NCBI GenBank assembly: GCA_002307315.1
Contig: DBTZ01000033.1
Coordinates: 1-44,657 of the forward strand
Reading direction: 5' to 3'
Source: Alphaproteobacteria bacterium UBA1303
GTDB taxonomy: Bacteria; Pseudomonadota; Alphaproteobacteria; Micropepsales; Micropepsaceae
DNA length: 44,657 nucleotides
The notes under the pieces: generated by a model
The model's database searches: none
The model's input: only the letters and a program-made list of their open reading frames with translations
What the model was told of the DNA's origin: nothing
In this document: piece after piece, positions 17,511-25,245 of the stretch
Numbering within the stretch: position 1 is the first letter of the stretch
How the letters are laid out: each line of letters opens with the position of its first letter
Position numbers and translations under genes: made by a program

Positions 17511-18734
17511 TTACTCAGCAGCCGCGGTGGCTTTGGCTTCGCCGACAACCGGAGGAAGCTCGTTCTTGAAATTGTCGAGAATCGACAGGAAGGCCTTGGT
17601 GCTGGACTGCCCCAGACCGCATTTCGAAGCGGTGCGCATGGTCGAGGTAAGTTGTCGCAAGGTCCGCTCGGTTTCGGCGTCCAGCCCGGCTTTTCTCATC
17701 TTGCGGATCGCATCCAGCAAACGGACGTTGCCGATGCGGCAAGGCACGCACTGGCCGCAGGATTCGTCGGCAAAAAAGTGCTGAAAGTTCTCGGCGACAT
17801 CGAACATGTCCTGTTCGGGACCGTAGATGATGATCGAACCGCCGGTAGCCAGATCGCCGGCCGACAGCGTCCGGCTGAAGCCGGTCGGCGGCACGCACAG
17901 ACCCGAAGCGCCGCCGACCTGCACCGCCTTGGCGTCTTCGCCGCCGACGTCTTCCAACAATTGATGCAAGGACGTGCCAAAGGGATATTCGTAGATGCCG
18001 GGGCGCTTGCAATCGCCCGAGACGCTGAACAGCCAGGCGCCGGGCGATTTCTTGGTGCCCATCGCCGAGAACCAGCTCGGCCCCTTTTCGATGATGCAAG
18101 GCACCCAGGCAAGAGTTTCGACGTTGTTGACCACCGTCGGCTTTCCCAGAAAACCGGCCTGCACCGGGAAGGGAATGCGGTTGCGCGCATCGCCCCGGCG
18201 GCCTTCGAGCGATTCGAGCAGCGCGGTTTCCTCGCCGCAGATATAGGCGCCCGAGCCCATGCGAATCTGAATGTCGAAATTGAAGTATTTGTTGTTGAAC
18301 AGCCCCTTGCCCAAAAGCTTGGCCGAGCGGCGCCATTCCAGCACCTTTTCCAGGTGATCGCGCAGCCAGGCGTATTCGGCGCGCAAATAGAGGATGCCGT
18401 GTTCGGCGCCCACCGCCTTGCCGGCGATCGCCATTCCGGCGAACACCAAATCGGGGAAGTCGGTCAGGATCAGCCGATCCTTGAAAGTGCCCGGTTCGCC
18501 CTCGTCGGCATTGCACACGATGTATTTGGAATCGCCTTTTTCCGATCGGGCGAATTCCCATTTCTTGGCGGTGGGAAAGCCTGCGCCGCCGCGGCCGCGA
18601 AGACCCGATGCAATCACTTGTGAAATAATTTCGTCCGCCGTCATGTTGGCGGCGCGTTTGAGGCCGTTGTCGGCGGACACGCTTTCGAACGAAAGCTTGT
18701 TGCCGACCAGCCCGCGAACCGATTTAACGTCCAT
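17511..18734 (-). CDS. hydB: NuoF-like NADH-binding subunit of the hydrogenase (HydB/HndC)
   Basis: The product is a flavoprotein subunit that passes electrons between NAD(H) and HydA1. The 407-residue protein is homologous to the 51-kDa subunit of complex I. It has the FMN/NADH-binding GRGGAGFPTAKKW (about 46-58), CNADEGEPGTFKDR, an SLBB region, and the C-terminal [4Fe-4S] site ESCGQCVPCR plus a distal Cys in SKCGLGQSS. Many HydB subunits of bifurcating enzymes are near 600 residues, with an N-terminal thioredoxin-like domain and a C-terminal 2x[4Fe-4S] ferredoxin domain; both are absent here. This minimal form resembles NADH-linked, possibly non-bifurcating hydrogenases. A 73-base spacer separates it from hydC. 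Confidence 0.92.
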   Translation of the reverse strand: MDVKSVRGLVGNKLSFESVSADNGLKRAANMTADEIISQVIASGLRGRGGAGFPTAKKWEFARSEKGDSKYIVCNADEGEPGTFKDRLILTDFPDLVFAGMAIAGKAVGAEHGILYLRAEYAWLRDHLEKVLEWRRSAKLLGKGLFNNKYFNFDIQIRMGSGAYICGEETALLESLEGRRGDARNRIPFPVQAGFLGKPTVVNNVETLAWVPCIIEKGPSWFSAMGTKKSPGAWLFSVSGDCKRPGIYEYPFGTSLHQLLEDVGGEDAKAVQVGGASGLCVPPTGFSRTLSAGDLATGGSIIIYGPEQDMFDVAENFQHFFADESCGQCVPCRIGNVRLLDAIRKMRKAGLDAETERTLRQLTSTMRTASKCGLGQSSTKAFLSILDNFKNELPPVVGEAKATAAAE

Positions 18735-18807
18735 TGTTTCCTCGCCAGTGTTGGCTGTTATCTTTTTTCGGGAACACCGATAACGGCGTTCGACCTTCGC
18801 CTGCCGG

Positions 18808-19317
18808 TCAGGCGATCTTCTTGCCGAATCCTTCCGCCTTGGCCTTGCGCCGGTAATCGTCGATGATCTCCAGCACCGAGGCGACCGTCAGCTTCACATG
18901 CACGTCTTCGTTCACCAGGATCGCCGGTCCCTGATCGCACATGCCCATGCAGTTGGTCTTTTCCAGGGTAAACAGCCCATCGGGAGTGGTCTCGCCGAAG
19001 CTGATGCCGAGTTCCTCCATCAGCGCGGCGGTGACCGGGTGGAACTTGCCCTGCTTGGCGCAGGAGATCGACCGGCACATGCGGATGACAAAACGCCCGC
19101 GCGGACGGACGCTTAAGAAACTGTAAAATGTGGCGACGCCGTATACCTCGGCGCGCGGAACCCCCAGTTCCTTGGATACGCACAGCATCGCTTCCTCCGA
19201 GAGGTACGAATGCGCGCGGTTGAGTTCCTGCAAGATCGGCATCAATGCCGTGCGGTTGCGCCCGTGAACGCGAATTAGTCTTTCGACTTCCAGTTGAACT
19301 GGCGACTGACCTTCCAT
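18808..19317 (-). CDS. hydC: NuoE-like [2Fe-2S] subunit of the hydrogenase (HydC/HndA)
   Basis: The product is a small electron-transfer subunit homologous to the 24-kDa subunit of complex I. It has a helical N-terminus (RNRTALMPILQELNRAHSYL) and a thioredoxin-like [2Fe-2S] fold. The four cysteines are visible as CRSISC and CMGMC. The family segment VYGVATFYSFL is present. It is the first gene of the hydC-hydB-hydA-hydE-aspA-hydF unit. ATG 19317 is preferred (AGGGAG 11 bases upstream); a GTG at 19329 would add four residues but lacks a properly spaced ribosome-binding site. Confidence 0.92.
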   Translation of the reverse strand: MEGQSPVQLEVERLIRVHGRNRTALMPILQELNRAHSYLSEEAMLCVSKELGVPRAEVYGVATFYSFLSVRPRGRFVIRMCRSISCAKQGKFHPVTAALMEELGISFGETTPDGLFTLEKTNCMGMCDQGPAILVNEDVHVKLTVASVLEIIDDYRRKAKAEGFGKKIA

Positions 19318-19401
19318 GTGTTGCTTCACTCCCTGTTATTTTTCACTCCGGTTTTTTCGCCGGACTTCAGGAAATGACGCGACGGCACATACTATTCCGT
19401 C

Positions 19402-19421
19402 TTCGCAAGAATCGTTGCGAA
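19402..19421. promoter_or_regulatory. Perfect 7-bp inverted repeat upstream of hydC
   Basis: TTCGCAA and TTGCGAA are separated by six bases, giving a 20-bp dyad of typical operator size. The centre is about 95 bases upstream of the hydC ATG on the minus strand, where a regulator or promoter would be expected. The cognate regulator is unknown. Confidence 0.45.
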
Positions 19422-19627
19422 ATAGGGTAATCAGGTTCTGTTGATGGACGATCCCCTAAAGACGAAAAGCCCGGCTGGCCAAAATGGCCTTAACCCCGCC
19501 GGTTTGTGCTCAAACGATCGCGTTTTCCTACTATGGACAACGTATGATTGATTACGCCACGCAGCCCAACCGTATACGCGCGTGCGACACCTGTTCGCGC
19601 ACAAACCACTGCCATACATCTGGCGGC

Positions 19628-19676
19628 CTCCTTAGGAGACGCCGGCACGTCCCTAGGACGCACCGGCCACGTGGCC
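19628..19676. promoter_or_regulatory. Three closely spaced palindromes upstream of the hydC operon
   Basis: CTCCTTAGGAG (19628-19638) and GTCCCTAGGAC (19649-19659) share the core TCCYTAGGA, and their centres are exactly 21 bases apart, about two helical turns. A third perfect palindrome, GGCCACGTGGCC, follows at 19665-19676. The arrangement looks like cooperative binding sites for a dimeric regulator. They lie about 310 bases upstream of hydC and just beyond the hydA2 terminator. I do not recognise the motif. Confidence 0.5.
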
Positions 19677-19823
19677 CGTAATCGGATCGATCCGAATTAC
19701 GCACACGCTCCGATGCCACGTTTTCGCCGCACTTGTCCAGAGGAAAACGGTTTTGTGCCGGTAACGTTTTCCATAGACTTGTTTCAACGCCCCGACTTGC
19801 GCCATCGAATGATCGGCGACGAC

Positions 19824-19863
19824 AAAAAAGGCCGCCGGGGCATTTGGGATGCGCCGACGGCCC
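19824..19863 (-). terminator. Rho-independent terminator after hydA2
   Basis: On the minus strand, GGCCGTCGG...CCGGCGGCC forms a stem (one G-T pair), extended inward by GCAT/ATGC, followed directly by TTTTTT. It starts about 20 bases after the hydA2 stop, so it closes the NuoF-GltD/hydA2 unit. A T-run also flanks the other side, so it might act in both directions. Confidence 0.82.
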
Positions 19864-19884
19864 GATTTTTTTACTCAATGCCGA

Positions 19885-21744
19885 TCAATACACCATCGTA
19901 CTCAAGTTAATCTCCGACCAAATTTCTCTGACGCTACGGGTCAATGTCAGCTTGCGGTCGTTGTACAAGGTGTGCAGCAGGAGATGCGCCTTGTCGGAAT
20001 ACGGCTTTTCGAGAAAGTCGCGATAGAGCGCCTTGATTTGCTCGTTGTTGTGCGACTGGCGCACCGTCTTCGCGCGGTCGATGGCATAGATGGTTTCGCG
20101 GCGCTTGAGCGCGTTGGGCATATAGGCCTTTTTCGAACGCAGGTTCCCGCCGCCGTCGACGCAACCACCGGGACAGGCCATGATCTCGATAAAGTCGAAA
20201 TCGGCCTCGCCGTTCTTGCAGGCTTCGGCAAGCTGACGCGCGGGCTTGAGGCCGTGGGCCATCGCCACCTTCACGTTGCCGATCTTGCCGCCCATGTCCA
20301 CCGTGGCGGTGCGCACGCCTTCGAAGCCGCGCAACTGGGCGAACTCGATGGCGCCGTATTCCACGCCATTGGCAACGTAGTACATGGAGCGCACCGCCGC
20401 CTCCATTACCCCGCCGGTGGTGCCGAAGATGGCGCCGGCGCCGGAGAACTCGCTCATATAGGGATTGTCGAAATCGGACGGCTCCAGTTTGGCGAGGTCG
20501 ATGCCTTCGCGATGCAGCAGCCGGGCGAATTCGCGCGTGGTGAGAACGGTGTCGATCTCCGCCATATCCTCGAACTGCAGTTGCTGACGCACCGCCTCGT
20601 CCTTCTTGGCGATGCAGGGCATGATGGCGACGACGCGAACCTTCTTCGGGTCGATTCCCATCTTTTCCGGCAGATAGGTCTTGGCGATAACGCCGAGCGA
20701 CTGCATCGGCGATTTCGTCGAAGACAGATTCGGCAGGATTTCGGGAAAATGCCGCTCGGCGAAATTTATCCAGGCCGGGCAGCACGAGGTGAAGGTCGGC
20801 CGCTGGCCCTTGCCGAGCGCATGCAGCAGCTCGGCGCTTTCCTCCATGATGACCAAATCGGCGCCGAAGTTGGTATCGAGCACGATGTCGGCGCCCATCT
20901 GTTTCAGCGCGGTGATGATCTGCCCCTGGACGTTGGTACCGGGAGGCAGACCGAACTCCTCGCCGAACGCCACGCGCACCGCGGGCGCAAACTGGAACAC
21001 GGTGACGATGTCGGGATCGTAAAGGTAGTTGATGACCTTATCGGTTTCGTCGCGTTCGCCCAGCGCGCCGGTCGGGCAGACCAGCACGCATTGGCCGCAG
21101 GAGACGCAGGAGGATTCTCTCTGGTTCAGTCCGAAGCGCAGGCCGACCGATGCTTCCTGGCCGATGCCGGTGCGGATCAGGGCATCGACGCCCTGGCCGT
21201 CGCGGCAGATGGCGATGCAGCGCTGGCAGCGGATGCATTTGGTCATGTCGCGGATCATCGCCGGCGAGGAATCGTCGATCTGACGGGCCTTCAGGCGTAT
21301 AGGATCGAAGAAGCGGTTCTGATAAAGCCCGACGTACTGCGCCACATCCTGCAGTTCGCAGGAACCGTGACGGACGCAGGTGGCGCAGTCCTGATGGTGG
21401 TCGGCCATCAAAAGTTCGACCTGCAACCGCTGGGCGTCGCGCACCCGGATGGTGCGGGTTTTCACCTCCATGCCTTCGACCACCGGGGTGTTGCACGAGG
21501 TGGCGAGATGCGATTGGGCCGCGTTCGGCAGCTTGATCTCGACCACGCAGACCCGGCAGGTACCGGGGAAATGATCGATGTCGTCCAGTTCGCACAGCGT
21601 CGGAACGTAAACGCCGTAGCGGCGGGCGCAATGCAGAATGGTCTCGTTGGGCTCGGCCTTGACCGGGTGACCGTTGATGGTGGCGGTCAGGGTGTACTTG
21701 CGTTCGTCGCCTTCGCCGCCGACCTTGGGAGTGATGGTATCCAT
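19885..21744 (-). CDS. hydA: [FeFe]-hydrogenase catalytic subunit, GltD-linked set (HydA2)
   Basis: This is a second cytosolic [FeFe]-hydrogenase, 619 residues, with the M3 layout. It has an N-terminal [2Fe-2S] domain, His-Cys cluster (HHQDCATCVRHGSCELQ), two ferredoxin clusters (CIRCQRCIAIC, CVSCGQCVLVCPTGA) and the H-domain. L1 is FTSCCPAW, L2 MPCIAKKDE and L3 EIMACPGGCVDGGGN, so all H-cluster cysteines are present; L3 ends GGGN rather than GGGQP. A tail of about 25 residues follows the usual C-terminus. It is encoded 19 bases downstream of the NuoF-GltD fusion gene and is followed by a terminator. It probably takes electrons from or gives them to that NADPH-type flavoprotein. It is clearly diverged from HydA1, so not a recent duplicate. 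Confidence 0.94.
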   Translation of the reverse strand: MDTITPKVGGEGDERKYTLTATINGHPVKAEPNETILHCARRYGVYVPTLCELDDIDHFPGTCRVCVVEIKLPNAAQSHLATSCNTPVVEGMEVKTRTIRVRDAQRLQVELLMADHHQDCATCVRHGSCELQDVAQYVGLYQNRFFDPIRLKARQIDDSSPAMIRDMTKCIRCQRCIAICRDGQGVDALIRTGIGQEASVGLRFGLNQRESSCVSCGQCVLVCPTGALGERDETDKVINYLYDPDIVTVFQFAPAVRVAFGEEFGLPPGTNVQGQIITALKQMGADIVLDTNFGADLVIMEESAELLHALGKGQRPTFTSCCPAWINFAERHFPEILPNLSSTKSPMQSLGVIAKTYLPEKMGIDPKKVRVVAIMPCIAKKDEAVRQQLQFEDMAEIDTVLTTREFARLLHREGIDLAKLEPSDFDNPYMSEFSGAGAIFGTTGGVMEAAVRSMYYVANGVEYGAIEFAQLRGFEGVRTATVDMGGKIGNVKVAMAHGLKPARQLAEACKNGEADFDFIEIMACPGGCVDGGGNLRSKKAYMPNALKRRETIYAIDRAKTVRQSHNNEQIKALYRDFLEKPYSDKAHLLLHTLYNDRKLTLTRSVREIWSEINLSTMVY

Positions 21745-21763
21745 GTGTCTTAAGCGCCCTACG

Positions 21764-23758
21764 TTAGGAATGGGATGGAGGAATGGGCCGGTCGGTGATC
21801 ACCGAATAGAGCCGGAAGCAACGCATGCAGCGCTTGGCCTCTTTATAGGCCTCTTCGGCGCTGATCGGCTGTTCGACCTCTTCGAACATCTGGCGGCGGA
21901 CTTCCGGGTCGAGTTCGGGGTGATGGACGCGGTATTCCGAGCGCACCGGCACCTCGACGCAATCTTCGACCAGAAGTCGGTTGTCCGACAGAATCTGCCG
22001 CATCCGCGAGCGCGGGAAGAAGCGCACTTCGCCGAGGCGAATCCAATCGTCGATGGCGCGGGCGGCCTTGAGACCGTTGGCCATGGCGTGGATCAGGGTC
22101 GAGGGACCGGAGGCGCAGTCGCCGCCGGCGAACACGCCCGGCCGCGAGGTCAACAGCGTTGTCTTGTCGACATCGACGCATCGCCATTTGTTGAGCGAGA
22201 CGCCGTCTTCCGGCGTCAACGCCCCGGCCCGGACCTGCTGGCCGATGGCGGCGATGATGGTGTTGCAGCGTAAAGTGTGTTCGGTTCCCGGCATCGGCAC
22301 CACATTGCGCCGACCGCGCGCATCGACCTCGGTCTGGCGCATCTCCACCAGTTCGATGCCGACGATCTTGCCGTTTTCCGACAGAACCTTGGTCGGATTG
22401 TTGAGATAGTGGAAGATGATGCCTTCTTTTTCGGCGGCCTCGATCTCCTCTTGGTCGGCGGGCATGTCGGTCTTGGTGCGCCGATAGACTAGGTGTACGC
22501 GAGACGCACCCATGCGGATGGCCGAGCGGATGCAGTCCATCGCCACGTTGCCGCCGCCCACCACCACCACTTCGCCCTTAAGCTCGACCTTCTTGATGCC
22601 GGCGACGTGGTCGTGAACCTTGAGCAGAAACCCGATGCCGGATTCGTACCCCCCCAAGCTGGGGTCTTCGTCCTTGACCCCGAGTTGGGTGCCTTCCTGA
22701 CAGCCCAAGCCCAGGAACACCGCGCGATAGCCCTTACCGAACAACCCGTCGATCGAGAAGTCGCGACCGAGCTTCTGGCCGAACTGAAAATTTCCGCCCA
22801 GCGCCGTGATGATGTCCATTTCCGACAGCAAGACATCCTTCGGCAGCCGGTAACTGGGAATGCCGATCGCCGCCATACCGCCCGCCTGCGGCATCTCTTC
22901 GAAAATATCGACGTGATAGCCGTGCAGCAGCAGATGGTAGGCGCAGGAAACGCCGGCCGGGCCGGCGCCGACCACCGCCACCCGCATCGAGGCGGGCAGA
23001 GGCTCGGCGATCAGATCCTTGGAAAACTGCAGCGCATGGGTGCGGGTCTGATAGTCGGCGACGTAGCGCTTCAGCGTCTTGATGCCGACCGCCTCGTCGA
23101 CCAGATTGCGCCGGCAGGCCATTTCGCAGAACCGCACGCAGACGCGGCCGCAGGTGGCGGCCATCGGATATTTCTGCAGGATGACGCCGAGCGAATGCTC
23201 CGGCTTGCCGTCGCGGATGTAGTCGATGTACTGCGGCACGTTGATCTTCGAAGGGCAGGCCTCGATGCACGGCGCGGTAACGTAAACCATGCCGTTCTGC
23301 TCGGGCGCGGGGCCCATCTTGGCCTCTTCCTCGAACACGTCGCGGAACTTTTCCAGCGCCGCGGTCAGCGACTTGGCGCAGGTGAGGCCCAGGCCGCATA
23401 GCGAGGTGTCGGTCATCTGACGCGACAGCGCCAGCATATCGTCGAAGCTGATCGCCGGCGTTTCGCCGTGACGAAGCGCGTCGAGGGCGTCGCGGACCAG
23501 GACGGTGCCCATCCGGCACGGCGTACACTTGCCGCAGGATTGGTCGGCCGCCTTGTTCATGTAATGCCAAAAGGCGTCGATCAAGCTGACATGCGGATCG
23601 AACACGAAAAAACCACGGTCGCCGATGAATGCGCGAATCTTGTTGCCGGCATCGAACACATCGAGGCCCTTCAGCGAGACCTCGTCCGGCAGGCTGGCGT
23701 CTCTGTGGCGATGATCGTAGGCCACGCCGTCCCACACGCCATAGACGATGTTGGTCAT
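21764..23758 (-). CDS. Fusion of NuoF C-terminal Fe-S domain with GltD-like NADPH flavoprotein
   Basis: This 664-residue protein is a likely redox partner of HydA2. Residues about 1-145 match only the C-terminal [4Fe-4S] part of NuoF (QSCGKCTPCRMG plus CGLGLTC); the NADH/FMN-binding part is missing. A GltD/NfnB-like half follows, with Fe-S cysteines (CIEACPSKINVP, CGRVCVRFCEMACRR), FAD-binding VGAGPAGVSCAYHLLLHG, NADPH-binding VGGGNVAMDCIRSA with VYRRTKTDMPAD, and C-terminal FAD segment GVFAGGDCASG. A last CMRC pair lies near the end. The Arg pair after VY suggests NADPH. The start at 23758 has AAGGAG seven bases upstream. It is the first gene of the unit. A bifurcating role like NfnB is possible but not shown. 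Confidence 0.88.
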   Translation of the reverse strand: MTNIVYGVWDGVAYDHRHRDASLPDEVSLKGLDVFDAGNKIRAFIGDRGFFVFDPHVSLIDAFWHYMNKAADQSCGKCTPCRMGTVLVRDALDALRHGETPAISFDDMLALSRQMTDTSLCGLGLTCAKSLTAALEKFRDVFEEEAKMGPAPEQNGMVYVTAPCIEACPSKINVPQYIDYIRDGKPEHSLGVILQKYPMAATCGRVCVRFCEMACRRNLVDEAVGIKTLKRYVADYQTRTHALQFSKDLIAEPLPASMRVAVVGAGPAGVSCAYHLLLHGYHVDIFEEMPQAGGMAAIGIPSYRLPKDVLLSEMDIITALGGNFQFGQKLGRDFSIDGLFGKGYRAVFLGLGCQEGTQLGVKDEDPSLGGYESGIGFLLKVHDHVAGIKKVELKGEVVVVGGGNVAMDCIRSAIRMGASRVHLVYRRTKTDMPADQEEIEAAEKEGIIFHYLNNPTKVLSENGKIVGIELVEMRQTEVDARGRRNVVPMPGTEHTLRCNTIIAAIGQQVRAGALTPEDGVSLNKWRCVDVDKTTLLTSRPGVFAGGDCASGPSTLIHAMANGLKAARAIDDWIRLGEVRFFPRSRMRQILSDNRLLVEDCVEVPVRSEYRVHHPELDPEVRRQMFEEVEQPISAEEAYKEAKRCMRCFRLYSVITDRPIPPSHS

Positions 23759-24165
23759 CTCCGGCTCCTTGCATGCATCATGTTTTCTTCCTTTACGTAA
23801 GGCCAAACCGCCCGGGCACCCGCGCGCTTCTTCCGTCCAGCGCAAAATATCGCGTTTCGTTTCTTTTTTTATTATGACAAATCGCGTTCGTTATGCCGGT
23901 ATTTTCGGCAGATGTAACGCGACAAACGGCCCCGCCAAGTACACAGTAGGGGATTGATTTCCATAAAAAAAAGACGAAATCGCCATATTCGGTTCAAAAA
24001 AGTTACCGCCGCATAATTGCTACCGGGAGCAATGCGTGTGAGAAGCGTTCTCTCAACAAAATGCGGGACACGCCCCCTCTATCTCTGCGACGATCCGCAG
24101 CGCTTTTTGCCGCGCTATCTTCCCCAACGACGACCGCCGACACCGCCTTCGCCTCATGGAGCGAC
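23759..24165. other. Promoter region of the NuoF-GltD/hydA2 operon
   Basis: About 400 bases between the divergently placed fusion gene and the end of fucU. It is more AT-rich than its surroundings and holds no convincing gene. One FNR-like site is visible at 23954-23967. The rest is featureless to my eye, apart from A-runs near 23964 and 23995. Confidence 0.55.
23954..23967. promoter_or_regulatory. FNR/ANR-like site upstream of the HydA2 operon
   Basis: TTGAT-TTCC-ATAAA matches the FNR consensus TTGAT-N4-ATCAA at nine of ten positions. It lies about 196 bases upstream of the fusion-gene start. Oxygen-sensing control by an FNR/FixK-type regulator would suit an oxygen-sensitive hydrogenase. 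A -10 box at the ideal class II spacing is not obvious. Confidence 0.45.
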
Positions 24166-24600
24166 TCAGCCGATCGGGGTGACGCCCTTCTTGATAATGA
24201 TATTGCCGTATTTTGCGGTCTCTCCGGTCATGACCACCGCAAACGCGGATTTCGCCCGCTCGTAAAAGGCAAACCGCTCGATGAAAACGGTTGGCGGCAC
24301 CTCCGGTGCGTGGCGTTCGATCGCCTCGCGATAGGATTTCAAAACCTGCGTATCCAGCGTATCGCCGGGCACCGCCGCCATCATCATGACCGGATCGGGG
24401 ACGTAAGGATCGAGCACGAAGAGCGGCAGTATCGCGTCCAGCAGCGACGCAATCTTGAGACCATCGGCGCGCAGTACCCGTCGATTGACGGTCTCGCCGG
24501 GAAAATGCGCATCGGCCAAGACGATTTCGTCGCCGTGTCCCATCCGGCTCAACGTCGCCAGCAGTTCCGGCGACAACAGGGGAGAGATTCCTTTCAGCAT
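24166..24600 (-). CDS. fucU: RbsD/FucU-family sugar mutarotase
   Basis: The product is a cytosolic mutarotase that interconverts anomers of L-fucose (FucU) or a related sugar. The 144-residue protein begins MLKGISPLLSPELLATLSRM and continues GHGDEIVLADAHFP. This segment carries the active-site His and Asp of the family, and the length is typical. ATG 24600 is chosen because MLKGIS is the usual family start, although the frame opens 15 bases earlier. It faces away from the 3-keto-sugar cluster across a 645-base gap. That suggests a linked sugar pathway, but not proof of fucose use. Confidence 0.88.
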   Translation of the reverse strand: MLKGISPLLSPELLATLSRMGHGDEIVLADAHFPGETVNRRVLRADGLKIASLLDAILPLFVLDPYVPDPVMMMAAVPGDTLDTQVLKSYREAIERHAPEVPPTVFIERFAFYERAKSAFAVVMTGETAKYGNIIIKKGVTPIG

Positions 24601-25245
24601 GACATCACCTAGCAATTGCGGACATTAGGCGGCACGGATGTAACAGCCTGCCCCTTCATGAGGTAGTACCACACATACACCCTCCACGCATCGGAACGGA
24701 GGTTATCTTCTTCGGGCATGTTTGGCGCCGCACGGCATGCAATAGCACCAATAACTACGACAACGCATTTGTACACCCATAGGTATATAGCGAGCGATCA
24801 TTCCGTGCAGCCGTTTCACCGTCTGAAAACTTTACTTCAAGGCACCGGTTTCAACGCAAAAAACGAAGCCCGTCGCAGAGGAAAAACGGCCGCGGATTAC
24901 CATATGGACGCTCCTTAAATCGTGAACCTTTTCGCCATTGTTTGGAATGAGGTTTTGAGGCATTTTAAAAACGACGGCCGAATTGTCTGACATTTGACTG
25001 CGGGTAACGCAGCGGACCATCGACGGGAAGGGTAGGATGTTGCGCATGGAAACGTTGCTGCCGGCAGGCAGGTGACGGAAACGCGATCGTTATGGTGTCG
25101 ACGAAGCAACGGACGGACACCGGTTTGACCGGACGATGCCGCAATAAAGCCGTATAATAATCTACGATATCGTCCGCACGGTTCCGGCCCCTGTCGCCGC
25201 ACTGCCGTAGAAACCGGAAGAGGAAAACAACCAAGGGAGAATTTC
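24601..25245. other. Divergent control region between fucU and the DUF1080 gene
   Basis: This is a 645-base non-coding stretch. Short open frames on both strands lack family similarity and ribosome-binding sites. It must contain promoters for fucU (left) and the sugar cluster (right). Imperfect dyads such as AACG-CGAT-CGTT near 25080 could be operators, but I see nothing decisive. AAGGGAG precedes the DUF1080 gene. Confidence 0.5.

Larger units (their letters stand above)
19318..19823. other. Control region between hydC and hydA2
   Basis: This is a stretch of about 500 bases without a convincing gene; the short open frames here look like chance. It should hold the promoter of the hydC operon, which reads leftward. 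Two kinds of operator-like dyad stand out: TTCGCAA-N6-TTGCGAA at 19402-19421, and a cluster of three palindromes at 19628-19676. A smaller inverted repeat GGCCA-AAA-TGGCC lies near 19475. I found no clear FNR box or -35/-10 pair here. Confidence 0.6.

Noticed and set aside
18757..18784. GTTATC...GATAAC hairpin between hydC and hydB
   Set aside because: Only six base pairs around a 16-base loop; too weak to claim a terminator or attenuator.
19441..19454. FNR site TTGAT-GGAC-GATCC upstream of hydC
   Set aside because: Only the left half matches; the right half differs from ATCAA at most positions.
24718..24918. Possible 66-codon gene in the fucU-DUF1080 gap
   Set aside because: No ribosome-binding site, no recognisable composition and no overlap with neighbouring signals.
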